Source: Dendrolimus kikuchii (Eukaryota; Arthropoda; Insecta; Lepidoptera; Lasiocampidae). Taken from it: 64,000 nucleotides of DNA. The DNA lies in assembly GCA_019925095.2 (NCBI GenBank), contig CM034398.1, positions 10,617,001 to 10,681,000 of the forward strand, read 5' to 3'. How positions within the stretch are numbered: the first letter of the stretch is position 1; each line of letters begins with the position of its first letter. Shown one piece after another: positions 20,652-30,851 of the stretch. The notes beneath the pieces were generated by a model, which saw only the letters and a program-made list of their open reading frames with translations, had not been told where the DNA came from and searched no databases. A program made the position numbers and the translations under genes.

Positions 20652-22511
20652 ATGGCATCCATTTTGAACATTGATGACAACGTTAAATTAATGTGTTTAA
20701 AAGCTCGACAAAATACCTTATTTGAAGTTCTTCAATTAATATATAAAAAATCGCAGCAGGCCTTCGACAGTACAGAATGTCTGCAATGCTTTCTAGGATA
20801 TACCGCGACTTTGGACAATATTCGCATGCAATTTAAGGATATCGCCGATAGGTATAATGAACAACTCCTTCTGAGTGTGCCAGGCGCCGTGCCTGATTAT
20901 GAGACAATGATTCCTTTCGAAGAAATGTATTGCAAAACAAAAGCAGCACTTAGGAGGCTGCAATCAAAGAACACCGTACTAGATTGCAATCATATTCAAA
21001 ATAACTATAAAACCGCTTTGCAATCACTCGCTGTTGTATCAAGCACTCCAATATTGCAGTCTTCTACGCAGTCTGATGCTCTTTGTTCACCGCAGTCATT
21101 CGTATTTAATGATGATTTACCTCAAAAATCTATACCGCTCTCGCCTAATAATTTACAAATTGATTCGTACCGCAATGACGAGGTATCGACGTCAATGGCT
21201 TCTTGTAGTCTCGATGTTGAAAAGCGTCGTCACACCGCGTCTTATTCACCCGCTTCGTCTTTAGCTGTACCAAGCAAGTCGTTACATTCGCTTACGCAGT
21301 CTGATGCTTCACGTTTACCGCAGTTTTCTACATCAAAACCTGATCTTTCTCATAAGAATGTTCCTCCTCCGCTTATTAATGCATGCTGCAATGACAATAT
21401 ATCTACATCAATGTCTTCTTATAGTCACGATGTTGAAAATTATATACAAACCGCGTCTTATTCAGACACTTCGACTTTAGCTGTACTAAGCAAGTCGTTG
21501 TCGTCTTCCGCTCTTTCAACATCTAATAATGATCATTTACCGAAGTCGCTTGTTGCTAGTGCTACTCCAGCTTCTAGTGACGTAGCTAATCCGCATCATA
21601 TCTCGTATAATGTGTCTGTAACTTCTATGAATAATGAAATATCATCAGTTGATAATAGTGATGATGAAAATAATGTCGCCCATGACTTTCAAGATGTCTA
21701 TTACCACGCTACGCTATCACCAATTACATACAAGTCTTTATTAAGATCCATTTCATCAGGTCGTTTGATTAAACGTCACTGTGGTTTTAAATCAAGCGAC
21801 TATAAACTCCCGCCAAATATTACGCCGATCAATGGCAAATATAATATATCGTTCGAAGATATAGCAGATATAAGACTTTCATGTTTTAATAATTCAAATC
21901 CGCTTGCATATACGATGTTTAATCTGCCCGTTTTATTTAAATATTCTCTGTTCCCGCGCTTTCTTAGTCCTAATATGGTATATAATAATTTTAACATACT
22001 ATCGCCCGCTTCTCGCACCGTATTAGGCAACGCTATAAGTTCTCCCGCTATTTTTAAGATTCGTCATGAATCGTTTATAAATTATTACACCTTCGTTCAA
22101 GTTCGCTTGACTATTCTTCTTTGGCCTTTATGGGATCCTAAGACGAATACCGCTTCGCCGCTTAAAATTGAATATTATCATTTACATGATAATTATCATC
22201 GCAAAATTTGCATTAACAAAATATTTTCTTCCGCTTTAATATATTATATTCACCGCCCTATAATATTAGTACAAAATAAAACCTCTTTGAAAATTCGTAT
22301 ACTTTTAGGTTCGAGTTCTCAATATAATATCGCGCTCTGTTCTAATGACGTTTTACACTCGTTTTATAATTTAAATACATCGAACAATGTCATAATGAAA
22401 AAGTATTCTATTGACATTGGTTTACGTGTGATTCCCGGTCATCATAGAGTTTTCAAATACAATTCTTGTTTTAAACCGATCCGCGTAAATTTAAATTTTT
22501 CTTTGCGTTAA
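20652..22511 (+). CDS. LTR-element ORF, gag-like N-terminus, unknown C-terminus
   Basis: An uninterrupted 619-codon frame starts ATGGCATCC. Residues 15-105 are a charged, probably helical segment (LKARQNTLFEVLQLIYKKSQ, FKDIADRYNEQLL, CKTKAALRRLQSK). This is reminiscent of the N-terminal part of BEL/Pao gag proteins, a weak resemblance. Residues about 139-285 are Ser-rich and consist of two copies of a ~75-residue unit beginning TQSDA and ending SK. Residues 290-345 are acidic and Ser-rich. Residues 345-619 are dense in Tyr, Asn, Ile and Phe and resemble nothing I know. There is no CCHC zinc knuckle, no protease DTG/DSG and no YxDD. It is open in a copy with nearly identical LTRs, so it is likely recently functional. 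Function unknown. Confidence 0.75.
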   Translation: MASILNIDDNVKLMCLKARQNTLFEVLQLIYKKSQQAFDSTECLQCFLGYTATLDNIRMQFKDIADRYNEQLLLSVPGAVPDYETMIPFEEMYCKTKAALRRLQSKNTVLDCNHIQNNYKTALQSLAVVSSTPILQSSTQSDALCSPQSFVFNDDLPQKSIPLSPNNLQIDSYRNDEVSTSMASCSLDVEKRRHTASYSPASSLAVPSKSLHSLTQSDASRLPQFSTSKPDLSHKNVPPPLINACCNDNISTSMSSYSHDVENYIQTASYSDTSTLAVLSKSLSSSALSTSNNDHLPKSLVASATPASSDVANPHHISYNVSVTSMNNEISSVDNSDDENNVAHDFQDVYYHATLSPITYKSLLRSISSGRLIKRHCGFKSSDYKLPPNITPINGKYNISFEDIADIRLSCFNNSNPLAYTMFNLPVLFKYSLFPRFLSPNMVYNNFNILSPASRTVLGNAISSPAIFKIRHESFINYYTFVQVRLTILLWPLWDPKTNTASPLKIEYYHLHDNYHRKICINKIFSSALIYYIHRPIILVQNKTSLKIRILLGSSSQYNIALCSNDVLHSFYNLNTSNNVIMKKYSIDIGLRVIPGHHRVFKYNSCFKPIRVNLNFSLR

Positions 22512-22985
22512 ATACCTTTGTCGCATAGCGCCTCATCCGATGTCTTTACTCGGATCGAGGGATGCATATTTTATTAATTTAATATTTTAATTTAAATAAT
22601 TTCCACCGCATGCTTTCTTAGTTGTTGTTTTAGGATATGGGGGGTAGCACATACTACGAAACATGACATATCGCAAATTGGAATATTCAGAATGAATGAA
22701 GTTTGCGCGTTCATTTATTTCGTTGTATTATATGGCGACCTTAGATTAATAGTTTCTTTTTAAGTTATTAATAAAGTTTTATTTTTTTCGGTTTAAATAT
22801 CCCGCTTTATTTTAATATTAATAATTTATAAGTATTTGTTTATTTTTCGAGACTTAGCATAGGTTACATTGGTTCAACGCTCGCCTTTATTTTGTTTATT
22901 TTAAGCACCTGGGATTATTTGATTTTTTCTTCACTCGCGTTAATAATTTGAATGTACATTTAACTTATATTCTTTTCCGCTCCTT
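22512..22985 (+). other. LTR element, region after the ORF
   Basis: No coding. Just after the stop a short hairpin, ATCCGA...TCGGAT, sits at about 22529-22550. The rest is AT-rich with scattered CCGC motifs like those in the LTRs. Confidence 0.5.
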
Positions 22986-22989
22986 TATT

Positions 22990-23460
22990 TAATTATGGAT
23001 TATGCTTGCTTTGGTCTCCTACCCGCTCTTGTAAATATATATTTGGACCAAGCGTGCTTAAATCCTTATCTCGCTCTTATAAGTTTATTTTGGTCTTGAT
23101 TTGTTTTGGTCCCGCACCGCTTTTGTAAACTTATTTTGGACCAAACAAACATAAGTCCTGTGTCCGCACCGTTTAATTCGGACCTAGCTGTCTTGGTCCC
23201 GCATCCGCTCTAATAAATTTATTTTGGACCATGCGTGCCTAGGTCCCAATCCCGCTCCCGCTTCTTTATGAGCTTATTTCGGACCTTGCTTATTTAGGTC
23301 CTGCACCCGCTCATGTATACTTATTTTGGACCTTGTTAGTTTAGGTCCCGCTTCCGCTTCATTAATTCATTTCGGACTATACTAGTATAGGTCCCACTCC
23401 CGCTCCTTTTATATTAATTTGGACCTTCCTAGTGTAAGTCTCACGCCCGCTTTAGTAATT
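22990..23460 (+). repeat. ~46-bp degenerate tandem array inside LTR element
   Basis: About nine units have the pattern TTAGGTCCCGC, CCCGCTC, a short AT spacer, then TTTATTTTGGACCTTGCT. GGACC (or a one-base variant) occurs at 23045, 23138, 23180, 23226, 23281, 23329, 23374 and 23421, mostly 42-55 bases apart. Each unit therefore carries a GGTCC/GGACC inverted pair around a CCGCTC core. Weaker CCGCTC-containing copies continue to about 24110. Confidence 0.8.
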
Positions 23461-24157
23461 ATTTATTTGAGCATTATTTGCTCCACCAACCGCGCTCGCT
23501 CATTTATATTAGGGTACGCTCTCATAGAGTTATGCTCACTTATTCATTGTAATTATATTGGACTTCAGTTATTAGTCCTTTGCTTAAAGATTTTAATTAT
23601 TGAATACGCTCTATTAATTTTAGTCAGTGCTCTCGTTTTGTTTGTTTTGCTTAAGACGTTCTGTCATATTATTTTTTCGCTCGCTAATTTGTTATATTGA
23701 ATCTCGCTAGTTTAAGATACGTTATTTAAACTGATATTTAATTGAACATTTTCTGATCCGCATACTTTTTTAATTTAATGGACATAATATTAGTCCTCCG
23801 CTCAAACTTTATTAATTTATAACCGCTCCATATGTTTATTTCTTCGCTCATGTCTGTCGTACTTTATACATCTTCATATAGTACCGCTCATTTCGTAAAT
23901 ATCTTTGAACATTCAGACGTGTATCGTACTGGAAGTTCATTATATACAAATATCCGCTCGCTCAATATACATTACTTTTTCGCTCGCTTCATGCATATAC
24001 AGTTTAAACTCTGCTCACTTTACTAATGGTTGCCACTCGCTAATTAAACATTAATTTTGGTTTCGGTCACTACATTATACTTTGGACCTCCGCCCGCTTG
24101 ATTACATTTTTGGTCCTTCGTATTTTTAATTTACTTTTTTTAAAGGCAACCCTTTAA

Positions 24158-24169
24158 GGCCGGGGGAAA
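24158..24169 (+). promoter_or_regulatory. Polypurine tract
   Basis: A purine-rich run with one C, ending CCGGGGGAAA, directly abuts the 3' LTR. It is the expected plus-strand primer site for reverse transcription. Confidence 0.75.
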
Positions 24170-24646
24170 TGGTACCGCCATGTAAACCTCCTTTCGACCT
24201 ATTCATACTTTTCTTCGACATATTTAAATTCTTCCTTGAAATCTGACGGCGCGTTCCCTTTCGCACGTCACTTCAATCAATTCATCTCATGTCATCATAA
24301 AATAAAATAAATTAAATCGCACCGCAAATACAAATATATTGTAAATAACATAATATAACATAAAACATATCGCGCCCGCAACCCTAATTAAATATAAATA
24401 TATGTATTATATAAATAACCCACCCGCTCCGCATCAAATTGTAAAATATAATAAAAATATATAATATAAATTATAACAAATAAAGTGAAGTGAAGTGGAC
24501 TGAGGGCAGAGGAGCAGCCGCATTTCATTCCCATTAACCAGGTAAGTGCGTGCTTATCTTCCGATTCCCATCAAAATTGTCCCATACTTCTTTTCCCGCA
24601 AATTTGACACAGTTCGCTTCCCGCTAAACCCAGCGCCGCCGCACCA
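24170..24646 (+). repeat. 3' LTR
   Basis: Same 477 bp as the 5' LTR with one C-to-T difference at 24585. It is followed by the CCTAT target duplication at 24647-24651. Confidence 0.95.
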
Positions 24647-25436
24647 CCTATATATAATTATAGATCAGATTCAGTATAATCACGTCAGTCCGGCATGATT
24701 TTTAAATTCCATTTTCGGATAGCATCTCCTACAGAATGTTTTATTTTTATTACTTTAGTTGTATTATTTATTATATTGGATATAATTTGAGAATTTACCA
24801 AATGAAATGATAGCAACATTCATTAATTGTTACACTGTATATAATAATGTAAATATACATGTAAGTGTGTACACGTATTTGTGTTAGATATTTAATTTCT
24901 TTATGAAATGTTGTTTAGCATTTGCGCAATAGTCTGTTAAGGTAACAGAACGCAGTCAGTATTAGTAATATTTCACCCAATTTAAGGTAATTTGAAACAG
25001 TCAAGTATCTTTGTGACAAATGTTTGTGTGGCTCAACTAGATGGCGTTTCTAGCAAAAAATTTATAAACAATATTTTTATATGGAGTAAAATAGACTGCG
25101 CATAATTTGCGTTAATTTTTATATATTTCACACAACAAATATAATTTACAGAATTAGTAGACACGTGTTATTGCCTACCTAGAATAATTCTTTTTTCTTC
25201 CATTTCTTATAACTCTGTTTTCAGATAGACAATTTCCGTAGAATATTCAGAAATGATTTCTGAATATATAAGCTATTAACTGACATCACACTCGTCTTTT
25301 TATAAGTTGGGCCCAAGAATATATTAAAAAGGAGGAAGGAAAAAGAGATGTCTCTTTTAGCAAAAATTGACAATCAATTCTTCAAATTTCTTAGTAATGA
25401 ATCAAAAATGTTTTCACATTCTCTTAAAATAAGCAT
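24647..25436. other. Intergenic, nothing recognised
   Basis: Immediately after the LTR element the flank GATTCAGTATAATCACG repeats a sequence found just before the element. The insertion site thus lay in a small pre-existing duplication. No genes are seen. Confidence 0.5.
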
Positions 25437-25593
25437 AAAATGTTCCAAGATTACAAGCACAACAAAAGTGCGAATTATTAACTAATAAAAACAGTGTCCA
25501 AGAACGTGTCTCTTGGCATATGACGGATTTGGAAGCTGAGGATTTCGCACAAGGAAAATATAGCCTTATAAAAATTAATGAAATTTCGTAAAC
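25437..25593 (+). pseudogene. Coding-like fragment, unidentified
   Basis: A 50-codon frame ends in TAA and has no plausible start. It includes LQAQQKCELLTNKNSVQERV and WHMTDLEAEDFAQGKYSLIK. The amino-acid composition looks like real protein. A stop lies just upstream and no clean splice acceptor is seen. It is perhaps a decayed transposon or retroposed exon. I do not recognise the family. Confidence 0.3.
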
Positions 25594-25777
25594 CTTTCTG
25601 TTCGCTAGTAATAACAAAACAACGCCATTTATACCACGCACACGTATATGGTATTCATAATCGTAAACCTCGTATAACTGTTATGTATAAAGGGCTTTAA
25701 GTTTTTATATACAATCAGCCCATACAAGAGCCTATATTATATATAGTCTACGATTTCATGATTAATCGTAGTCACTA

Positions 25778-25868
25778 ACGGTCTTATTCATATTAAGTTC
25801 GGGTAGGCTTATTAAAAAACTATAAACAAGCCTACAAATTTGCTGTAAGTCAATATGAATAATACCGT
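25778..25868. mobile_element. Small hairpin MITE
   Basis: ACGGTCTTATTCATATT at 25778 pairs with AATATGAATAATACCGT ending at 25868. An inner pair GTAGGCTT/AAGCCTAC supports a 91-bp fold-back unit. Confidence 0.7.
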
Positions 25869-26548
25869 ATGAGTATAGTAATATGATTTAGTTATACACT
25901 TGAGTAACCAATAGCCTTCTAGCTTAATAGCTTTTTAGTTGAATTAAAAATCTAATATAGAAAATTCTTAAGTACATAGTATACATACTTTATTTGATGT
26001 GAAACCTGTGCAACGACATTTTTTTAGTTTTATAATATTGCTAATTGTTTCCTGGTTACTTTTAAATTGAATTGTAACTAAGGCTCCAGTTATAGATGAG
26101 CAAGAAGGAGATAGCCATAAAAATACAAGCTACATAGGTAGAAATTAGAATACAGATTCTACCATTTTTTTAATTATTACATCAATCAGTACACTTATTG
26201 TATATTGATAACTAGTTGTTCAATTTATCTATATCGTTTGGTTTTAAATTATCAAATTAAAATTCATTTAAATGTGATAATTTAAAATTATCTGCTTACT
26301 TGCTTTTAAAGTATAGGAAACCCTAATTCTAAAAACATATCAAAACAATTTGGTATAAGATGTGTTTTTATTGTAAAACTCTTTAGTGCAATTCTGTCGT
26401 AATTATAATGAATTAAGATCAATTTTTAGCATTGTATGTTTAAATTCGTGAGTTACTGGTGTAATTTTATATTGTTCCTTTGTATTTTATATAATACATA
26501 TATTTATATGACATCATCGAATGTAATTTAACCTTATAATAAGTTGTT
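25869..26548. other. Intergenic, nothing recognised
   Basis: AT-rich; no ORF or repeat could be supported. Confidence 0.5.
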
Positions 26549-26930
26549 TGCACCAATCTATACCTTACTATCCATTCTTTTGCCTTACCAAAGGTTGAAA
26601 AGGTAGAAAATTGGCATTACTTCTATGGAACTTATTTCAGATTTTAATTATACGCTGATTTTTAATTACCTGAACTAAAATAACAGCTACGATCGATCTT
26701 TTTTATGTTGCAAGCTTGAAGCAACTCACCACTGTGAGTTAAATCCTATAGAAAATTTGTAGGATTCAACTCTATGGTGAGTTGTTGTTTCAACTCATAT
26801 AACTCACTTATCAATTAATTAAAAAAAGGTCGACCGTAGCTGTCACTTTAGTCCAGGTGATTAAATCAGGGTAAATTAGGGTCTAGTGAGTAGTAAGGCA
26901 GATGAATGATAGTAAGACATAGGAACCGGG
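26549..26930. mobile_element. MITE, GCCGGTTCCTA family, copy 3 (host of nested element)
   Basis: The left part (ACCTTACTATCCATTCTTTT, GCCTTACC) matches the start of copy 1 at 6878. The right end is GATAGTAAGACATAGGAACC at about 26909-26928, complementary to the family terminus. The left terminus is more diverged. A second MITE is nested inside. Confidence 0.65.
26655..26876. mobile_element. MITE, AACAGCTACGATCGA family, nested copy
   Basis: The long inverted repeat is TGATTTTTAATTACCTGAAC, then TAAAATAACAGCTACGATCG and poly-T. It is mirrored by AAAAAAAGGTCGACCGTAG and CTGTCACTTTAGTCCAGGTG. Between them an inner palindrome (AACTCACCACTGTGAGTT and GGTGAGTTGTTGTTTCAACTC) forms the core. A second copy of the family is at 52340-52492. 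Confidence 0.75.
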
Positions 26931-28449
26931 TATTAATGTATGGATGTAATGGATTTTACGATTCATTCATTAAAAAATTCTTCAGTGTTCATAATATTTT
27001 ATTGTATACTTAAACTATCAGTTTTTAAGATCTCCATGTTGTATCCACTTTCGAATTAAAACCAGCGTTTTAACGAATTGAATCGTATTTTAACTTTTTT
27101 TCTTTATGTTTATACGACTTTGACTCATTTGTCAGGCAATGAATACTCCTGCGATTAGAGCTACTGAAGAGTGATAGGAGCAATAGCAAATAAGTTACAA
27201 CAAGCTTGAATCAATTAATACGCGTCCTAGCATGGATGAAGCGAGGAATGACAATTTTCCATAAAAAAGGAGACTAGGACTTTTGGGCCAAGGTATTGTA
27301 ATTAGTTGAGATATGGTTTAAAAAGCGTTATATTTTATATTACAAAACGGAAAACATCAGCGTTAAGCTCTATCTGGAAGAGGAGAAATTTTAAAAATAA
27401 GGTCACAAATAAAATAAGTGTTAATGATATGAAAATACTTACACCACACGATTAATTCACGCAAAATAACTAAATCCACTACAATTATAAACAAAATTTG
27501 CATAATAAAAAGAAATCACTGTCATCTTTTTACAGTCTGGGCCCAAGCATGTATGAACCTATCCTCGTCTTCTTTAGATATAAAAAGCCATTTCAAGCCA
27601 AAATCTTCCATCACTAAATGACGCCACATGTTATTATATCTTGTCCCTTTATTATTAAAAATATTTTTTGGACCAAATCGATTAAAAATTGGAATTCTAA
27701 ATAAGTTTCTCTTTAATTTTCGACTGATTTAATAAAAAAAATATTTTACATAATAAAAGGTCATAAAGCGAGAGAGAGTGTGGCGCCATACGGTAGTGTA
27801 GGATTTTTATGAGTTAAATTTCGTAAAATGCATGTGTTATTCATAGTTCTCGTCGTCCATACTACACTTGTAACAATCGTGAAAACTTAGAAAATAACTA
27901 CTCACCGTACCTATAATGATATTTGGACAATATATTTAATATAATTTTTTAGATATGTTCATATATACAGTATTATATTATCAGTACACAATTAAGAAAT
28001 TATCAAACATTCAATAATTTTATGCATAATAATAGAGTATAATAATTGTAATAGAAGAAGTATTTAAACAGTTAGTACCTAAATAAATACGCCTATTTAA
28101 AGTACTGTAGCTTAACCACTGTATATGCTATTATTCATTAACGTTAAATATAAAAGTTAGTCAAATAATCGACCAGAATAGGTAGGTGCATCATCCAAAT
28201 ACAAATTACCAAAGTTGATCACGATATTTTAAGACCTTAGATATCACTGAAGTACATTAATACGTAATAAGTTGATAATGTAAGATACCTAATTATCATA
28301 ATTAATTTTTCTAGGCAAATTCTGTATTCAGACAGAATGGTTTTATTATTATTAATTTACCTTATCCGGTCGCGATGTTTAAAAACCCAGATACTCAGAT
28401 ATATATACTACACAAGCAAGAAATATTTATTGCTCATATAATAACACTA
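26931..28449. other. Intergenic, nothing recognised
   Basis: AT-rich DNA without supportable genes. GGGCCCAAG occurs at 25311 and again near 27540, but no bounded element is evident. Confidence 0.5.
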
Positions 28450-28695
28450 GGATTCTCTACGTTGGACGGACTAAGCTAATTTATACGTGTCATAACAACT
28501 TGAAATCACTCTCGAGAAAAATTCCGCGGGATTCCCGGGATATAAAGTATTACAGATTTTATGATCGAGAATTTGCTATTGGTCAGTGAAAACCGCATCC
28601 CAATCGGCCCGGTAGGTTTTACGTGAATCCCGAACAAACAGACAAACACAAAAAATCTAAAAACGAAAGACTACATACACTTTTACAATTTCATA
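28450..28695 (-). repeat. Dispersed repeat, same family as 11775-12115
   Basis: Reverse orientation. Shared blocks are AAAAATTCCGCGGGATTCCC, GAATTTGCTATTGGTCAGTG, AACCGCATCCCAATCGGCCC, TTTTACGTGAATCCCGAACA and AAACAGAC. Confidence 0.65.
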
Positions 28696-28798
28696 ATATT
28701 ATAGATAACCTTATTGTTATTATACGTAATTTAAAAATTACAATACAGTTATTAGTTCTATTTTAGAATAACTTAACATGGTCTCTCTATAACTTTAA

Positions 28799-29120
28799 GG
28801 GTATGTTCAGATGATAAGCCTTAAGCGCACGTTTAGCGTGCGTTACTTTTCTGTATAGTGTACACATGATACGCGCTTGTTTCACAATTCAGTTCAAGTT
28901 AACCAAGTTCAGATTAATAAAAACCCCAAAGCCCATCTTGTCGCTTTAAAAATGCGCTCTCACCTAAAAGGTAGTATAGCAATACGGGCGCTTCAATTTG
29001 TGCTGACATTAATAATAACGCAATAAGCACAGTATATACGCCTTTAAGAAAATTCGTGTATTTAGTTGTTAGCACGCGTTATGAAAACTGGCGTTAAATG
29101 CTTGTCATGTGAACGCACCC
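28799..29120. mobile_element. piggyBac-type MITE (TTAA target)
   Basis: GGGTATGTTCAGATGATAAGC at the left is the imperfect complement of GCTTGTCATGTGAACGCACCC at the right. The 322-bp unit is flanked exactly by TTAA at 28795-28798 and 29121-29124, the piggyBac target duplication. No ORF. Confidence 0.85.
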
Positions 29121-30417
29121 TTAAAGTACTTCGGATCAGAAATATTGGTACTATAAATAGCTTATCGGATTGCATTGCTAATGCCGTACAATGTCGTTTT
29201 TAAAATTGCGTATGAAATCAAATTGAATTGAAAGTATACAATAGGCCAAATAAGCATCTATTACTAATCTCACTCTTCGTTTATATTATGATCACTTCCA
29301 CGGCAGCATGCAGGAAAGTGACAAGGGAAATGGTGCGAGTTTTAAATGTAGAAATAAGTTGCATTTACATACTGTCTTGGAAATGAGCATAATATAAACG
29401 AGGTGTTGTTTGTAACTTTTATAGACAAATATCGCGTCACTCTACTTATTTTATTTGAGCCACTACACAGTATTGTGCTTTCAAATTGAGACAGTTTTTT
29501 GGCTGTCGTTTGTGTATAAATAAGTTTCTATTGGTCGAAACAAGTTATTGTCTAAATTTATTGTCTACTTTAATAAGTATAACTATTACAAATGCCCATT
29601 AATTTTATGGGCATGTAAGATCTCTAAATAGGGACATGAGTAATGTTGAACGTTCATTATAAATTTTTTTTTGTTAATATAATTATTTAAGTGTAAACTA
29701 TGAATTGCTCACCTCATATTATACTATATTGTTTCAAATGTTATCTTGACGCATAATCATTGGGAAAATTGTAAAAGAATGTAAGTACTTTTAATCATGG
29801 GCACATGTGGCCAAATTTTTTCATTAAGTATATAAGAAATAAAAACTCTAGAAATTTGTTCATTGGCATAATCTACCAGCCAAATTGTATAAACAACATA
29901 TACATACGTATTAGATAGGTAATGTTAGATTATTTAATCTCCTAGTCCTGGAATTAGCGCCGTCAGAAATGTATTTTCCTGACTAAACAGCGTTTGATAG
30001 ACAATCGGCGACACTTAGCGGCAAAAAAGATATTTTGTGTCTATATTTTATCTGTGATGTCTATTTTAGAGGTGAGGAATTGTATTTGTTCAAAGGAGAA
30101 AGTGATTTGTTAGTCGAATGTTGAAATGGTCTTTTTTAAAATAAAAAGAATATTAAAATTTACCTCCACTTTTATTTTTTGATCCTTGGTAATTGACGGT
30201 ATGAATAAATGAAGGAGTTATGTAATATTGCATATTTTTTTATATCGAGTAAAGGTGCATTATGCATAAAATCCATCAACCTTAAACTTATTTAGGCTTG
30301 GTTTTAGAAATAGCTTAAGGTTGAATTTTCTCCTAGTGTTGAAATTGTGATTTTTTTTTCTAAATTGTAAGAATCCTCTTCATCCACGTGTCTTTAATTA
30401 TATAATACTAATAGGTA
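29121..30417. other. Intergenic, nothing recognised
   Basis: No ORF, inverted-repeat element or RNA gene could be supported. Confidence 0.5.
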
Positions 30418-30851
30418 CAGTGGATTTCAATTATAACGAGATTGGTTGTAACGACGATTTCGGGTATAGTGACTAGTTTTTATGAGCCAGTTGTAACAAG
30501 TTATTAGAAAGCCCTTTCAAATATTGCGACAAGTACACACAATGGTCGAGTCAACAAATAAACACACAAAGGTTTATTCATAGAATCGTAAAGCTTTCAT
30601 ATTACATATCTTTTGTATAATACACCCACAAGTAGTCAGCAGTTGTAATAATTACGGTTTTTTTTATAAACGTTCTTATAAGTAGGTACAGTTAAATCTA
30701 AGAATCAGTGTTATTAAGTAGACATTAGGCGTCTGTAGGTTTTATATAGCAACAAATATTGTTTTCTTCATACCATTGTATATAGCGACTTCCGGGTATA
30801 GCGACGGAATTATAGTGGTCCCATAATCGTTGTTATAACGGAAATGCTCTG
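30418..30851. mobile_element. Tigger/pogo-like MITE (TA target)
   Basis: The ends are CAGTGGATTTCAATTATAAC and, reversed, CAGAGCATTTCCGTTATAAC, with repeated TATAACGA-type motifs and TTTCGGGTATAGTGAC / ACTTCCGGGTATAGCGAC mirrored inside. TA dinucleotides flank both ends (30416-30417 and 30852-30853). It is 434 bp and has no transposase. Confidence 0.85.

Larger units (their letters stand above)
19755..24646 (+). mobile_element. Young non-autonomous LTR retrotransposon (BEL/Pao-like)
   Basis: The element is 4892 bp. The 477-bp LTRs at 19755-20231 and 24170-24646 begin TG and end CA. They differ at a single position (C at 20170, T at 24585). CCTAT directly repeats at 19750-19754 and 24647-24651 as the target duplication. 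A primer-binding site lies two bases after the 5' LTR and a polypurine tract directly precedes the 3' LTR. There is one intact ORF at 20652-22511. The 1.6 kb after it holds no protease, reverse transcriptase, RNase H or integrase frame. The BEL/Pao assignment rests on the 5-bp duplication, the PBS type and a weakly gag-like ORF N-terminus, and is inference. Confidence 0.9.

Noticed and set aside
20652..22511. Host single-exon gene
   Set aside because: It lies between matching LTRs with PBS and polypurine tract, so it belongs to the retroelement.
22990..23460. CRISPR-like array
   Set aside because: Units are degenerate, contiguous and lie inside a eukaryotic LTR element; there are no spacers or cas genes.
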